The notes: generated by a model not told the origin, from the letters alone. Counted from the first letter of the stretch, positions 29,604 to 39,370 are shown. The stretch is 59,403 nt of DNA from Prochlorococcus sp. AG-402-O21 (GCA_003216375.1 QCIZ01000009.1:1-59403); one strand, 5' to 3'. A program made the numbers and translations.

Positions 29604-30200
29604 ATGAAAAACAAATATGATGATATTAAATTAAATAAAGAAATTAAGAGAAAAGAATATAATCTAATACGTAATTCCAACTCATCATTAATACATGAAA
29701 AAATAAAGTGCAATGTTAAATCAGCTTTAAAAATACTTCTACCTAAATATCATATTAAAGAGAAATATATAGGCATTTACTGGCCTCTAAAAGGTGAAGT
29801 AGATATAAGATTTATCAAAGATAATATAAACGAAAAAGTTGCTTTGCCTTCGAGTTCTAAAACTAAAGCTATAAGTTATTATCATTGGTCAAACAATCAA
29901 TTACAGCTGGATTCAAACAGAATTCCAGCACCAAAGAGAAAAAAGGCTATCAATCCTAATGATATTTCTATCCTGCTTGTCCCTGCAATAGCAATTGATC
30001 AAGAAGGCTACAGGTTAGGTTATGGGGGAGGTTACTTTGATCGTCTTAGACAAAAAGATTTGTGGTTTTCAATACCATCATTTGTGGTGATCAGTAATAA
30101 TTGCATATCTGAAACAACACTCCCTAGAGATAAGTGGGACGTCCCATTTAATGGTTGGATTAGCGAAAAAGGTCTACATCAAATTGAAGCAACTAAATAA
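29604..30200 (+). CDS. 5-formyltetrahydrofolate cyclo-ligase
   Basis: 198 aa from ATG. The signature GYRLGYGGGYFDRL near residue 142 and the earlier YWPLKGEVDIRF match the family that converts 5-formyl-THF to methenyl-THF with ATP. Cytosolic folate salvage. Part of a close plus-strand series with ruvC and sufE (29- and 41-bp gaps). Confidence 0.9.
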   Translation: MKNKYDDIKLNKEIKRKEYNLIRNSNSSLIHEKIKCNVKSALKILLPKYHIKEKYIGIYWPLKGEVDIRFIKDNINEKVALPSSSKTKAISYYHWSNNQLQLDSNRIPAPKRKKAINPNDISILLVPAIAIDQEGYRLGYGGGYFDRLRQKDLWFSIPSFVVISNNCISETTLPRDKWDVPFNGWISEKGLHQIEATK

Positions 30201-30241
30201 TTAGTTAGAGTCTAAGATAAATAAATTCTTGATCTGAAGAG

Positions 30242-30694
30242 GTGACTGAAATCAAAGAAAAATCTTATGGGAGTGATTCATTAGATAATCTCATAGAGCG
30301 TCTACAATCAACTTCAGATCCCAAAAGGCGCTATGAATATATACTATGGCTAGCTAAAAGCTTGCCATTACTAAATGAAGATCTTCACCTAGAAACTACT
30401 AAAGTAAAAGGATGTATTTCAGAAGTATATGTTCTTGGAATTCTTTTGAATGGAAAAATTCAATGGAAAGGATATTCAGACGCACTCATAACAAAAGGGT
30501 TGCTGGCTTTCCTAATAAAAGGTTTGAATGATTTAACACCTTTTGAAGTACTCTCAATAGATGAAAAATTCATTGAGATGACAGGACTAAGCAAAAGCTT
30601 GACTCCATCAAGGGCAAATGGTTTTCTCAACATATTCCTAAAAATGAGATCCCAAGCTAAAAATCTCTCATTACCTAGCTCAAATAATGAATAA
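30242..30694 (+). CDS. sufE: SufE-like Fe-S cluster assembly protein
   Basis: 150 aa from GTG. The acceptor Cys lies in KVKGCISEVYV and the family pattern PKRRYEYILWLAKSLP is present. SufE takes persulfide sulfur from the desulfurase SufS and stimulates it. Relevant here because photosystem I, ferredoxin and b6f consume many clusters. Confidence 0.93.
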   Translation: MTEIKEKSYGSDSLDNLIERLQSTSDPKRRYEYILWLAKSLPLLNEDLHLETTKVKGCISEVYVLGILLNGKIQWKGYSDALITKGLLAFLIKGLNDLTPFEVLSIDEKFIEMTGLSKSLTPSRANGFLNIFLKMRSQAKNLSLPSSNNE

Positions 30695-30729
30695 ATAGTA
30701 TTTGAACAAAATTATCGCCTTATAAAAAC

Positions 30730-32046
30730 ATGAAAAAAGTTGGTATCGGTTTACTTGGTCTTGGCACTGTTGGAAAGGGTGTAGCAAATATCATTAACAA
30801 CCCAAATGATAGACATCCATTAGTTGGAGAACTTGAACTTGTTGGTGTTGCCGTAAGAAATCTCCAAAAAAAAAGAGATATAACCATACCTGATTCAATA
30901 CTCACGACAAATCCAATAGAGATAGTAACCAATCCCAATATTCAAATAATTGTTGAAGTAATGGGTGGTATAGAGCCAGCAAAATCACTAATAATCCAAG
31001 CAATAAGAGCAGGTAAATCTGTTGTGACTGCAAATAAAGCAGTAATTGCAAGACATGGTGAAGAAATTTCAAATGAAGCAAAAGCCGCTGGGGTTTATGT
31101 ACTTATCGAAGCAGCAGTAGGAGGAGGAATCCCAATAATTGAGCCTCTAAAGCAATCTTTAGGTGGAAATCAGATAACGAAAGTAAGCGGAATAATTAAT
31201 GGAACAACTAATTACATCCTTTCCAGAATGGATAAAGAAGGAGTTGATTATGCTGATGTTTTAAAAGATGCACAAGAGCTTGGATATGCAGAAAGTGATC
31301 CTGCAGCTGATGTAGAGGGATCAGACGCAGCTGACAAAATTGCAATTCTTAGTGGCCTTGCATTTGGTGGTTCAATTAACAGATCTAACATTCCAACTAC
31401 TGGAATAAACCTCCTAGAGGCCGTAGATGTTAATTATGCTAGAAAATTAGGTTATGGAATTAAACTTCTGGCTATTTCCGAGAAGGACAAATCTCCATCA
31501 AAAACCGAAGGTAGTCAACCCCTATCAATTTGGGTTGAGCCCACATTGGTACCCGAAGATAATCCATTGGCAGGAGTAAATGGAGTTAACAATGCAATTC
31601 TTGTGGAAGGAAATCCTATAGGACAAGTAATGTTTTTTGGACCAGGTGCAGGATCAGGTCCAACAGCCTCAGCTGTCGTTGCAGACATACTTAACATCGC
31701 AGGTATTCAGTCTATGAGTGAAGAAAATATCTGTAACTTAGATCCACTTCTATCCGCAAAGAGTTGGAGAAATTGTCACATAGCAGAAAAGAAACAAATT
31801 ACGAAAAAGAATTACATTCGACTAATTGCCAAAGATAGTCCTGGCGTAATTGGAGAGATAGGTACAATTTTTGGGAAAAAGAAAATATCTATTGAATCAA
31901 TTGTGCAATTTGATGTAACTGACGAAGAAGCCGAGATAGTAGTTATTACTCACAAGATTCAACAAGGTCAGCTTGAAGAGGCTCTTTTACAAATAAAAAA
32001 TTTATCACAAATTAAAAGGATTGCAGCAACGATGGGTTGCCTTTAG
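30730..32046 (+). CDS. hom: Homoserine dehydrogenase
   Basis: 438 aa from ATG. The Rossmann motif GLLGLGTVGKGV, the catalytic-domain segments NKAVIARHG, GGGIPIIEPLKQ, INGTTNYILSRM and QELGYAESDPAADVEGSDAADK, and a C-terminal ACT domain (about 355-430) are present. It reduces aspartate semialdehyde to homoserine for Thr/Met/Ile synthesis; the ACT domain implies threonine feedback. Confidence 0.97.
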   Translation: MKKVGIGLLGLGTVGKGVANIINNPNDRHPLVGELELVGVAVRNLQKKRDITIPDSILTTNPIEIVTNPNIQIIVEVMGGIEPAKSLIIQAIRAGKSVVTANKAVIARHGEEISNEAKAAGVYVLIEAAVGGGIPIIEPLKQSLGGNQITKVSGIINGTTNYILSRMDKEGVDYADVLKDAQELGYAESDPAADVEGSDAADKIAILSGLAFGGSINRSNIPTTGINLLEAVDVNYARKLGYGIKLLAISEKDKSPSKTEGSQPLSIWVEPTLVPEDNPLAGVNGVNNAILVEGNPIGQVMFFGPGAGSGPTASAVVADILNIAGIQSMSEENICNLDPLLSAKSWRNCHIAEKKQITKKNYIRLIAKDSPGVIGEIGTIFGKKKISIESIVQFDVTDEEAEIVVITHKIQQGQLEEALLQIKNLSQIKRIAATMGCL

Positions 32047-32099
32047 CTAACGAAAACTAGTCAAATCAAAATTAAGTTGCTAATTATATAAATAGAATA

Positions 32100-32125
32100 A
32101 AAGAAACTTTCGTTTAAGTTTCTTT
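32100..32125 (+). terminator. Candidate terminator after hom
   Basis: A perfect 10-bp hairpin (32100-32109 with 32116-32125, six-base loop) whose 3' arm is T-rich. It lies 54 nt after hom and 14 nt before the next start codon, so it may end the hom transcript or structure the leader of the following gene. Confidence 0.5.
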
Positions 32126-32138
32126 TCGAAACTAAACC

Positions 32139-32357
32139 ATGACATCATCCAAAAACGTAATTGAAAAATCCAGAAAAGAAGTAGCGAAAAATATTAATCA
32201 AGGAGATTGTGTTTACCTAAAGAATCAAGAAGAACTTTTTCAAGTATTAGGAATAGATAATGCTTATGAAAAATGCTGGGTTCGCAAATGGCCTCTTAAT
32301 CCAAATGGATCTCCAGTCTTCGAGATATCTATCAATCAATTATCACCAAATCACTAA
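32139..32357 (+). CDS. Conserved small hypothetical protein
   Basis: 72 aa from ATG. A soluble mini-protein with INQGDCVYLKNQEELFQVLGID, then CWVRKWPLNPNGSPVFEISINQL; the alternating pattern suggests a small beta-barrel (SH3- or KOW-like). I recognise it only as a picocyanobacterial conserved hypothetical. It stands alone between hom and the ABC binding protein. Confidence 0.65.
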   Translation: MTSSKNVIEKSRKEVAKNINQGDCVYLKNQEELFQVLGIDNAYEKCWVRKWPLNPNGSPVFEISINQLSPNH

Positions 32358-32399
32358 AAAGTGATCTCATTAAAAAATCATTTTAGAATTATATATTAA

Positions 32400-33977
32400 A
32401 TGTTAAAACAGGATTATATTAATAATATTATAAAAATATCCAGTATTTTCTTATTCCTTCTACAGTTTTCATGCGCTCAACATAAGGAAAGAGAACATAT
32501 TGTTGTAGCAAGTGCCGGTAAAATAGAATCTCTTGATCCTGCTCAAGCGAATACTCTTAGGACACTACAAATATTAAGTGCTCTTGGTGATACTTTATAC
32601 AAACTAAATAAGGAAGGGAATCTTTCCCCAATCCTAGCAAGTGGTTTACCAATAGCTAGTAAGGATGGATTGATAATAGATATACCGCTTAAAGAAAATA
32701 TTTCTTTTCACGATGGAAGTATTTTTAATGCACAAGCAATGAAGTTTAGCCTTGATCGCTTTATGAAAATAGGTACTTTAAATTACCTATTAAATGACAA
32801 AATAGAAGCTATTGAAGTCAAAGATGAATTTCTCCTAAGAATAAAACTAAAGAAGCCCTCGAGTTCTTTAAAAAGTTTATTAACATCAGTCAATTTAACA
32901 CCTATATCGCCTAATTCTTATTCGAACTATAAAGATAAATTTAATAATAAAAGTTTTATAGGAACGGGCCCTTACTTACTAGAAAACTTTAGCTCAAATC
33001 AACAAATAATAAAACCTTTCAAAAACTATTGGGGCAAAAAGCCTCTAAATAAAGGAATTGACTTTATAAACTATAGTAATTCTAGTACTCTTTTTGGAGC
33101 TATTAAAGCAAAAGAAGTTGACGTATTAATATCAAATTCGATAGATGATATGCAGCGTTTAACATTAAACAATATGGTTAAGAAAAAGAAGCTTAACTCA
33201 GGCGAAGGTGAACCAATAGAGATAGGATATATTACCTTTAAGAGTAACAACTTACCTTTAAGAAACAAAACAATTAGGGAGGCTCTTTCCTATACGATTG
33301 ATAGAGAACTAATTAGTCGGCAAGTAAGTTTTGGGACCAGAGAACCCCTTAGGTCAATAGTCCCTCCTCAATTACATAAAAAAGAACTTTTTCCGTGGCC
33401 TAAATATGATCCTAATTTTGCAAGATCTTTATTAAAAAAAGAAGGTTATTGTGAAGGAAATATTCTTACTATTCCATTAACATTTAGATCTAATGTACCT
33501 GCTGATAAATTACTTGCCCTTACATGGAAAGATCAAATTAAAAGAGATTTATCTGATTGTATAAAAATAACTTTAAATGGAATTGAATCGACCACCGTTT
33601 ACAAACAACTTTCCGAAGGGGCTTTTGAAGCAGTGATACTAGATTGGACTGGAGCATATCCAGATCCAGAAGCATACTTAAATCCTTTATTAAGTTGTAA
33701 TGAAATAAAGAATAATACTTGCCTTAAGGGCGAAGCTGTTTTCAGTGGTAGTTTCTGGGGTAATAATGAAGTACAAGAATTATTAGATAAAAGTGAGGAA
33801 TTAGAGGGGGAAATTAGATTAAAGAATTTAATAAAAGTGGAGCAACTTGCAGCAAAAGGAAGTGCCTACCTTCCAGTTTGGCTAGTTAATCCTAAAGCTT
33901 GGTCTTTAAGAGATATAAGTCAACCAGAATTCTCAAGAGATGGATTAATTATTCTAAAAAACTTAAAAAGAGACTAA
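32400..33977 (+). CDS. ABC transporter substrate-binding lipoprotein, peptide/nickel family (SBP family 5)
   Basis: 525 aa from ATG. The signal peptide ends in a lipobox-like LQFSC (Cys25). Mature features of the DppA/OppA group are VVASAGKIESLDPAQANT, DIPLKENISFHDGSIFNAQAMKFSLDRF, TGPYLLENFSS and REALSYTIDRELI. It binds oligopeptides or similar solutes outside the membrane. A permease gene begins 3 bp after its stop. No ATPase or second permease follows, so partners must be encoded elsewhere. Confidence 0.9.
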   Translation: MLKQDYINNIIKISSIFLFLLQFSCAQHKEREHIVVASAGKIESLDPAQANTLRTLQILSALGDTLYKLNKEGNLSPILASGLPIASKDGLIIDIPLKENISFHDGSIFNAQAMKFSLDRFMKIGTLNYLLNDKIEAIEVKDEFLLRIKLKKPSSSLKSLLTSVNLTPISPNSYSNYKDKFNNKSFIGTGPYLLENFSSNQQIIKPFKNYWGKKPLNKGIDFINYSNSSTLFGAIKAKEVDVLISNSIDDMQRLTLNNMVKKKKLNSGEGEPIEIGYITFKSNNLPLRNKTIREALSYTIDRELISRQVSFGTREPLRSIVPPQLHKKELFPWPKYDPNFARSLLKKEGYCEGNILTIPLTFRSNVPADKLLALTWKDQIKRDLSDCIKITLNGIESTTVYKQLSEGAFEAVILDWTGAYPDPEAYLNPLLSCNEIKNNTCLKGEAVFSGSFWGNNEVQELLDKSEELEGEIRLKNLIKVEQLAAKGSAYLPVWLVNPKAWSLRDISQPEFSRDGLIILKNLKRD

Positions 33978-33979
33978 TT

Positions 33980-35002
33980 TTGGCAACTAAAAAGGAACTT
34001 TTCAAATATACCCTTTCGAGATTAGCTCTTTTGCCAATTATGCTTTGGATCATTTCAAGCTTAGTATTTATATTACTGAGAATCGCACCAGGAGACCCTG
34101 TAGATGCGATTCTCGGTACTCGTGCTAATGAATTTGCACGAGAGAGTTTACGAATGAAACTTGGATTAGATAAACCTTTGATTAATCAATACCTTGAATA
34201 TATAAATCACTTATTGCATGGAAATCTAGGAATCTCGTTAAACACGCAAGAACCTGTAAAAGTAATTATTTCTAGAGCTCTTCCAGCAAGTATGGAATTA
34301 GCAATATTTGCAATATTAATAGCATCATTAGTGGGTTATTTAATTGGTTTTTTAGGTGCAGTTAAACCAGAGGGGAAAATAGATTTTTGGGGAAGGCTTT
34401 TTGGCATTGGCACCTATGCTCTACCTCCTTTTTGGGCTGCGATGCTAATTCAAATAATTTTTGCCGTATTACTAGGTTGGCTACCCATTGGTGGAAGACT
34501 ACCTCCTGGGCTGAGTCCTCCAGCTCCCTTTACTGGCTTTTTACTTTTAGATAGTCTTCTAAATAATAAAATTGAAATATTTATTAGTTCTTTTAAACAT
34601 TTGATATTACCTTCACTCACTCTAGGGATATTATTAAGCGGAATATTTAGTCGTTCGTTAAGACTAAACTTGGAGGAGGTTTTAAAAAAAGATTATATTG
34701 AAGCGGCTAAAAGTCGTGGCATAAATGAAACTAGATTACTAGTTAGGCATGCTTTACCAAACACATTACTCCCCATATTGACAATTACTGGATTAACAGT
34801 TTCTTCTTTAATTGGTGGTGCCCTTTTAATTGAAATAACATTCTCCTGGCCTGGTATTGCATTGGGACTCCAAGAGGCTATTAATCAAAGGGACTATGCA
34901 GTTGTGCAAGGGATAGTTGTCGTAATATCAAGTCTTGTTGTAGTTATTAGTGTTGTAGTAGATATTGCTATTGCATATATTGACCCAAGAGTCAGCTATT
35001 GA
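33980..35002 (+). CDS. ABC transporter permease, DppB type
   Basis: 340 aa from TTG at 33980, chosen because it directly follows the binding-protein stop and gives the standard MATKKELFKYTLSRLALLPIMLWI beginning; an in-frame start at 33899 would lie inside the upstream gene. Six membrane helices are predicted, with RIAPGDPVDAILG after the first helix and the EAA-type loop YIEAAKSRGINETRLLVRHALPNTLLPILT. Convergent, with a 7-bp overlap, with the hydrolase gene. Confidence 0.9.
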   Translation: MATKKELFKYTLSRLALLPIMLWIISSLVFILLRIAPGDPVDAILGTRANEFARESLRMKLGLDKPLINQYLEYINHLLHGNLGISLNTQEPVKVIISRALPASMELAIFAILIASLVGYLIGFLGAVKPEGKIDFWGRLFGIGTYALPPFWAAMLIQIIFAVLLGWLPIGGRLPPGLSPPAPFTGFLLLDSLLNNKIEIFISSFKHLILPSLTLGILLSGIFSRSLRLNLEEVLKKDYIEAAKSRGINETRLLVRHALPNTLLPILTITGLTVSSLIGGALLIEITFSWPGIALGLQEAINQRDYAVVQGIVVVISSLVVVISVVVDIAIAYIDPRVSY

Positions 35003-36591
35003 ATATTGATAAGTTTTTCAATTATAGTTCTGTCTAAAATATGGAATTTTAGCTCATCTTTAGTTAAATTAGTATATGAAGAAATTGATTTTTTCTCTTC
35101 TAATTTTTCTAAGAAGTTTATTATCTCGAAAGATAATAAACTCTGTACAGAAAGTGGGTGATAACCAACAATTGATTCTCCTAGATTAAATAAATCCTTA
35201 CCTTCTGACTGATACATCTGCCCCTCTACTCTAATAGGTGAAAAATGACTAGCCCCCTCGATTAAAAGGACTCTGCTCAATGGGCTAGAACTCACAGAAA
35301 GCAATAATCCGAGTTGTTCACTAATAGATGGTGTGACTAAATCAAAAGTTCCTCCAGTAAGAAAAAGAGGAATATTTATCTGATTAGCTAAATCCTTTTG
35401 CCACAAAAAGCTCCCAAAACTGTTCATGCCAATGATAGATGAAAGATTTTCCATATTTTTTCTATCTGGCAAAGTAATATCAACTAACTGACATTGCAAA
35501 AGTGAAGATAAATTAGTAAGAGAAAGATTATCAAGTACCTTCTGGCACCTATTCTCAAGCTGATCATCTAATTTCAATCCTGAAGCCAAAATAGCAGTGA
35601 GCGCTCCTAAGGAATGACCCATCAATACAACTTTCTCGACTGAAATATCAATCTTGCCCGATTCTTTTGCCTTAAGAACACTATCTATATCACTCAATCG
35701 ATCAGGGATAACTTCAGCACCTGGAAGAGGAAGTCTACCTTTGAGCAAATTTTCTAATGCTAAGGAGTCACTACCTGGATGATCAATGACAACAACAGGC
35801 CAACCATTATGACTAAGACTTCTTGCAAGCCAATTAAAATGATTACGATCGCCTCCTAATCCTGGCATTAGCAAAATCCAATTTTCTCTTTTTCCCTCTC
35901 TAAAGGAAGGATTCCATACCTCTAAATCCAAAGGCTCACTTCGATGAGGAACAGTTAAGGAAATTAATTTATATTCAGTTTCTTTAATCTCAAAAGGTAA
36001 AAAATTGCTTTCCTCTCTCGTTACTGCTATTTCATTAATTGTCCCCAAATCAGAAATAAGTTTTTGTTGTTTATTTAATTCACTTCTCCAATTTTTAGCA
36101 ACTTCAATCCATCCATCCAAATCAATATGAATTGCTTTAACAGAAAGTGAATTTAGAAGATCAAAAGTTGTCACCTCATCCTTTTTATTTAATAGGTTTT
36201 CCAAAGTATCTAGAACACTTTCACCAGAGCTGTCTTCATCCATAAGGATTAGATCACTTACTTCATCAAGTAATTTGCGACCAGACCAACTTCGTAAAAT
36301 TTGTCTTGCCATACTTTTATCTCTTACCAAAGGAGTATTTAAAAAATTTGCCAACCCTTTCCTTTCTTTAAAGCCAAGTAAATTGAGCCAGCTGGCCAAT
36401 TCTGAATTTGTTTCCTCTGAACCTTGACTCCAATCAACCAATTCTTTGATAGAAATTGGAAGAGACATTCCATCAAAATGAATTTCAAATCTCTCTGCTG
36501 CTTGAAGGTTTGGATAAATACAATAAGGAGCTAGTAAGCTTCCAACTGTTCCAAGAACAACTAATTTTTTAATGAATGAATTTGTTCTCAA
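34996..36591 (-). CDS. DUF1400 alpha/beta hydrolase, exported
   Basis: 531 aa from TTG. The signal peptide is about residues 1-32, with likely cleavage after NLQAA. A DUF1400-type N-terminal domain (about 33-130) covers the part beginning ERFEIHFDGMSLPISIKEL. The alpha/beta hydrolase domain has the oxyanion segment LLMPGLGGDRNHFNWLA, the nucleophile elbow GHSLGAL, and late FDLVTP and GASHFSP supplying Asp and His. Resembles predicted dienelactone hydrolase or PAF-acetylhydrolase-like cyanobacterial proteins; substrate unknown, periplasmic or lumenal. Its first 16 bp overlap the divergent MFS gene. Confidence 0.83.
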   Translation of the reverse strand: MRTNSFIKKLVVLGTVGSLLAPYCIYPNLQAAERFEIHFDGMSLPISIKELVDWSQGSEETNSELASWLNLLGFKERKGLANFLNTPLVRDKSMARQILRSWSGRKLLDEVSDLILMDEDSSGESVLDTLENLLNKKDEVTTFDLLNSLSVKAIHIDLDGWIEVAKNWRSELNKQQKLISDLGTINEIAVTREESNFLPFEIKETEYKLISLTVPHRSEPLDLEVWNPSFREGKRENWILLMPGLGGDRNHFNWLARSLSHNGWPVVVIDHPGSDSLALENLLKGRLPLPGAEVIPDRLSDIDSVLKAKESGKIDISVEKVVLMGHSLGALTAILASGLKLDDQLENRCQKVLDNLSLTNLSSLLQCQLVDITLPDRKNMENLSSIIGMNSFGSFLWQKDLANQINIPLFLTGGTFDLVTPSISEQLGLLLSVSSSPLSRVLLIEGASHFSPIRVEGQMYQSEGKDLFNLGESIVGYHPLSVQSLLSFEIINFLEKLEEKKSISSYTNLTKDELKFHILDRTIIEKLINIQ

Positions 36592-37814
36592 CTTCTAGTG
36601 CTAGCAATTATTGGGAAAGATTCCCAGTATCCTTAAGATTAATCATAAAGGCTCGTTTATGGACAGCGATAGGAGCAGGCGGGGTATTGTATTTAAGTCC
36701 AATAATTTTTAATAGTTTAGGCTTTACTGCTGAACAAATTGGAAGTGGGATCACTATTGCTGCATTTGCTGGAATAACGTCAAGATTTGGAACAGGATAT
36801 TTACTTGACAAAAAATTTAGCTATGCAAAAGCAATTAAAGCTGCATGTTTAGTCGCAATAGTATCTGATTTTATTCTTTTTTATTCGCAGAATTATATTA
36901 CTTATCTTTGTGGTCAATTTTTTCTAGGGACAGCTGCAGGAATTTATTGGCCTTCAGCAGAATTAGCAGTCCCATTGAATTGCAATAATGAAATCAAAGC
37001 GAGTGAAGGTTATTCGCTTGCAAGAAGTGCTGATGCAATTGGTGTTACTTTTGGGGTTTTTGCAGGCACCCTTGGAACATACTTTGAACTAGCAAGAGCA
37101 ATATATTTTATAGACATTGTTTGCATGTTATACATATTTAGTATCCTAATTAATAAGCTGAAGTTACATAAGAATCTTAATCAGTTATATCCCAAAGATG
37201 ATATGGAAGTAACATACAAAAGTATAGATAGGAGATTAAATATAAAATGGATAATAAATTTAGCTCCTTTATTGTTAATAGCTATATTTGTAACAGGAGT
37301 AATGAGTTTATTGCAAAGCATTCTACCACTAGATTTAGCAAATGGAGGGATAATAAGGCCACCATTAACGGAGCAACGAGTTGCTACCTTAGTAACATTT
37401 AAACTTGTTTTAATTGCAATTTTTCAATGGCCAATTGGTTATATTTTAAGGAATAATAATTCATCTTTTAAATTTAGATTATGCTTAATATTACTTCTTA
37501 TAAGTTTTATTTTATTATCTCTTTCTAACTTATTAGTTTATGGATATTTATTAATACTTTTAGCTTTCATACCTCTGACAATTTCTCTATGCATATTCCT
37601 ACCATCTGCCTCAGATGCAATTATAAAGTCTTCTCCAAGAAGATATCATGGAAGAGCAATAGCTTTATATTCTCAATGTTTTGGAATTAGTGCTTTAACA
37701 GTTCCATGGATGGCTGGCAAATTAATTGATAATTACGATACAGCTTTTCAATTATGGTTAGTTGTCAGTCTTATTTGTATGATTTTAGTACCTATTTCTA
37801 AGAATATTAAATAA
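36576..37814 (+). CDS. Major facilitator superfamily transporter
   Basis: 412 aa from ATG. Twelve hydrophobic segments in two groups of six. The loop after TM2 reads GTGYLLDKKFSYAKAIK, a variant of the MFS motif A (G-x-x-x-D-K/R). Substrate unknown. The start codon lies within the first codons of the divergent hydrolase gene, so each gene's promoter would lie inside the other's coding region unless the true starts are further downstream. Confidence 0.85.
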   Translation: MNLFSTSSASNYWERFPVSLRLIIKARLWTAIGAGGVLYLSPIIFNSLGFTAEQIGSGITIAAFAGITSRFGTGYLLDKKFSYAKAIKAACLVAIVSDFILFYSQNYITYLCGQFFLGTAAGIYWPSAELAVPLNCNNEIKASEGYSLARSADAIGVTFGVFAGTLGTYFELARAIYFIDIVCMLYIFSILINKLKLHKNLNQLYPKDDMEVTYKSIDRRLNIKWIINLAPLLLIAIFVTGVMSLLQSILPLDLANGGIIRPPLTEQRVATLVTFKLVLIAIFQWPIGYILRNNNSSFKFRLCLILLLISFILLSLSNLLVYGYLLILLAFIPLTISLCIFLPSASDAIIKSSPRRYHGRAIALYSQCFGISALTVPWMAGKLIDNYDTAFQLWLVVSLICMILVPISKNIK

Positions 37815-37839
37815 AACAATCTAGTTCTTTTAAATTAAT

Positions 37840-38208
37840 TTAGTTACTATTCATTTCTTCTATTCTTAATTCCCTTAAATATAAAAAGAGAGGTGCAGAA
37901 AAGGCAAATGCGATTGTAAATGTAGTTAATATTACTACCCATAGATTTTTCATCTCTAGTCTCTTTGATTCGGAAATTATCCAAACAAAGACAGCTGTTG
38001 AGCCAATAAACAGATCTCTAGATAGGGACTGGGAGGCTGGATTATTATTAGCCAACTCTATAAATAATTGAATGTCAAAAGAAGGTCCATAGCTTTTAGC
38101 AAATTCAATATTTGCAAGTGTAGGTAAGATAGCTCCTAATATAGCCAATAATAAATAAACCCATTTCAACCATTTAATCTGTCTAATCATAAGATTTTTT
38201 TTATCCAA
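37840..38208 (-). CDS. DUF2834-like small membrane protein
   Basis: 122 aa. Three hydrophobic helices (about 15-33, 68-80, 90-108) and the central RDLFIGSTAVFVWIISESKRLEMKNLWVV match the DUF2834 pattern of short membrane proteins. Function unknown. A second Met at residue 7 is an alternative start. Convergent with the MFS gene, 25 bp apart. Confidence 0.72.
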   Translation of the reverse strand: MDKKNLMIRQIKWLKWVYLLLAILGAILPTLANIEFAKSYGPSFDIQLFIELANNNPASQSLSRDLFIGSTAVFVWIISESKRLEMKNLWVVILTTFTIAFAFSAPLFLYLRELRIEEMNSN

Positions 38209-38319
38209 AACAATATATCAGAACTATTAGAAACTTTGTCTATTTTATGAATAAAAAAATATCATAGTTTTATCAATGAACTTAACTAACTATATTAGAA
38301 ATAACATTATTAGTTAAGA

Positions 38320-39162
38320 ATGGAAATTGACTTGCACAAAGAAATAATTAACCTCCCTAAACTTAAATTAGCTGTAATTGGTCATGTTGAGTGGGTAACA
38401 TTCTTAAAAGTCGACCAACTTCCATTAGCAGGACATATCTCTCATGCAAAAGATTGCTTTGAGGAACCCGCCGGGGGGGCGGCAGTCGCAGCTGTTCAGA
38501 TGTCAAGATTAATAAATGGTCCTGTTGATTTAATCACATCACTAGGCAAAGACAGTTTTGGTGAAAAATGTTATGAAAGACTTACCGAACTTGGTTTAAA
38601 TTTAAAAGTTGCTTGGCGTGAGAAACCAACTAGAAAGGGTATTAGCTTGATAAGTAAAGATGGAGAAAGAGCGATTGCAGTTATTGGAGACAGATTACAA
38701 CCAATCGCTTCTGATAATCTTCCTTGGAATGAGATGAAAAATTACGATGGTATTTTTATTACCGCTACAGATAAAGAAGGAATCAGACTTGCCAGAGAAG
38801 CTAAATTTCTTTCTGCCACGCCTCGAACAGGTGGAAAGACCTTAAAGAATTCAAAAGTAAAAATCAATGCATTAATTGGTAGCGCGCTTGATCCTGGTGA
38901 GGAAATAAATCATGATGAACTCATACCCAAACCAGATATATATATAGCAACAAAAGGGAAATCAGGCGGAACAATTTTTCCTTACAATCAAAGCTACAAA
39001 TCAATTACACCTAGCTCAAAAGAAATAGACACCTATGGATGTGGCGACTGCTTTGCAGGAGGAGTTACTACTGCTCTCTCAGCGAAGCTAAATTTAAATC
39101 AGGCGATTAAAATAGGTGCCTATTGCGGGGCTGAATGCTCAACACGTTACGGACCTTACTAA
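38320..39162 (+). CDS. PfkB/ribokinase-family sugar kinase
   Basis: 280 aa from ATG. The N-terminal substrate site is EEPAGGAAVAAVQMSRL, and the C-terminal PfkB signature DTYGCGDCFAGGVTTAL carries the catalytic Asp and anion-hole glycines. The family phosphorylates ribose, fructose, nucleosides or similar; specificity cannot be read by eye. A Cys in the GCGDCF motif is unusual (commonly GAGDAF). A small TM gene starts one base after its stop. Confidence 0.87.
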   Translation: MEIDLHKEIINLPKLKLAVIGHVEWVTFLKVDQLPLAGHISHAKDCFEEPAGGAAVAAVQMSRLINGPVDLITSLGKDSFGEKCYERLTELGLNLKVAWREKPTRKGISLISKDGERAIAVIGDRLQPIASDNLPWNEMKNYDGIFITATDKEGIRLAREAKFLSATPRTGGKTLKNSKVKINALIGSALDPGEEINHDELIPKPDIYIATKGKSGGTIFPYNQSYKSITPSSKEIDTYGCGDCFAGGVTTALSAKLNLNQAIKIGAYCGAECSTRYGPY

Positions 39163-39163
39163 A

Positions 39164-39370
39164 ATGAAAAATCATGACACTAAGAATACAAGAACAAAAA
39201 ATAATAATTCGATTACGAATAACTTTATAATCTTAATAATTTCATTTATTTCTCTTTTTCTTCAATCAATAATAATAATAATCAGTTTATTTAAAAAAGG
39301 TATTTTTAAAAGAGAAATACTTTCAAAGAAAACTGATCTAGGCTTCGATTTAATTATCAAGAGAAAATAA
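39164..39370 (+). CDS. Small single-TM hypothetical protein
   Basis: 68 aa from ATG at 39164, one base after the kinase stop; a longer in-frame version from 39116 would overlap the kinase and is less likely. Polar Asn/Thr-rich N-terminus, one hydrophobic helix (about 22-45, rich in Ile), and a basic tail. Not recognised. Probably translated with the kinase. Confidence 0.5.
   Translation: MKNHDTKNTRTKNNNSITNNFIILIISFISLFLQSIIIIISLFKKGIFKREILSKKTDLGFDLIIKRK

Noticed and set aside
33899-33979. N-terminal extension of the DppB-type permease into the binding-protein gene
   Set aside because: The 27 extra codons overlap the upstream coding region in another frame and lack family similarity; TTG at 33980 gives the normal N-terminus.
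39116-39163. Longer version of the small TM protein after the sugar kinase
   Set aside because: It would overlap the kinase signature region; the ATG at 39164 directly after the kinase stop is simpler.
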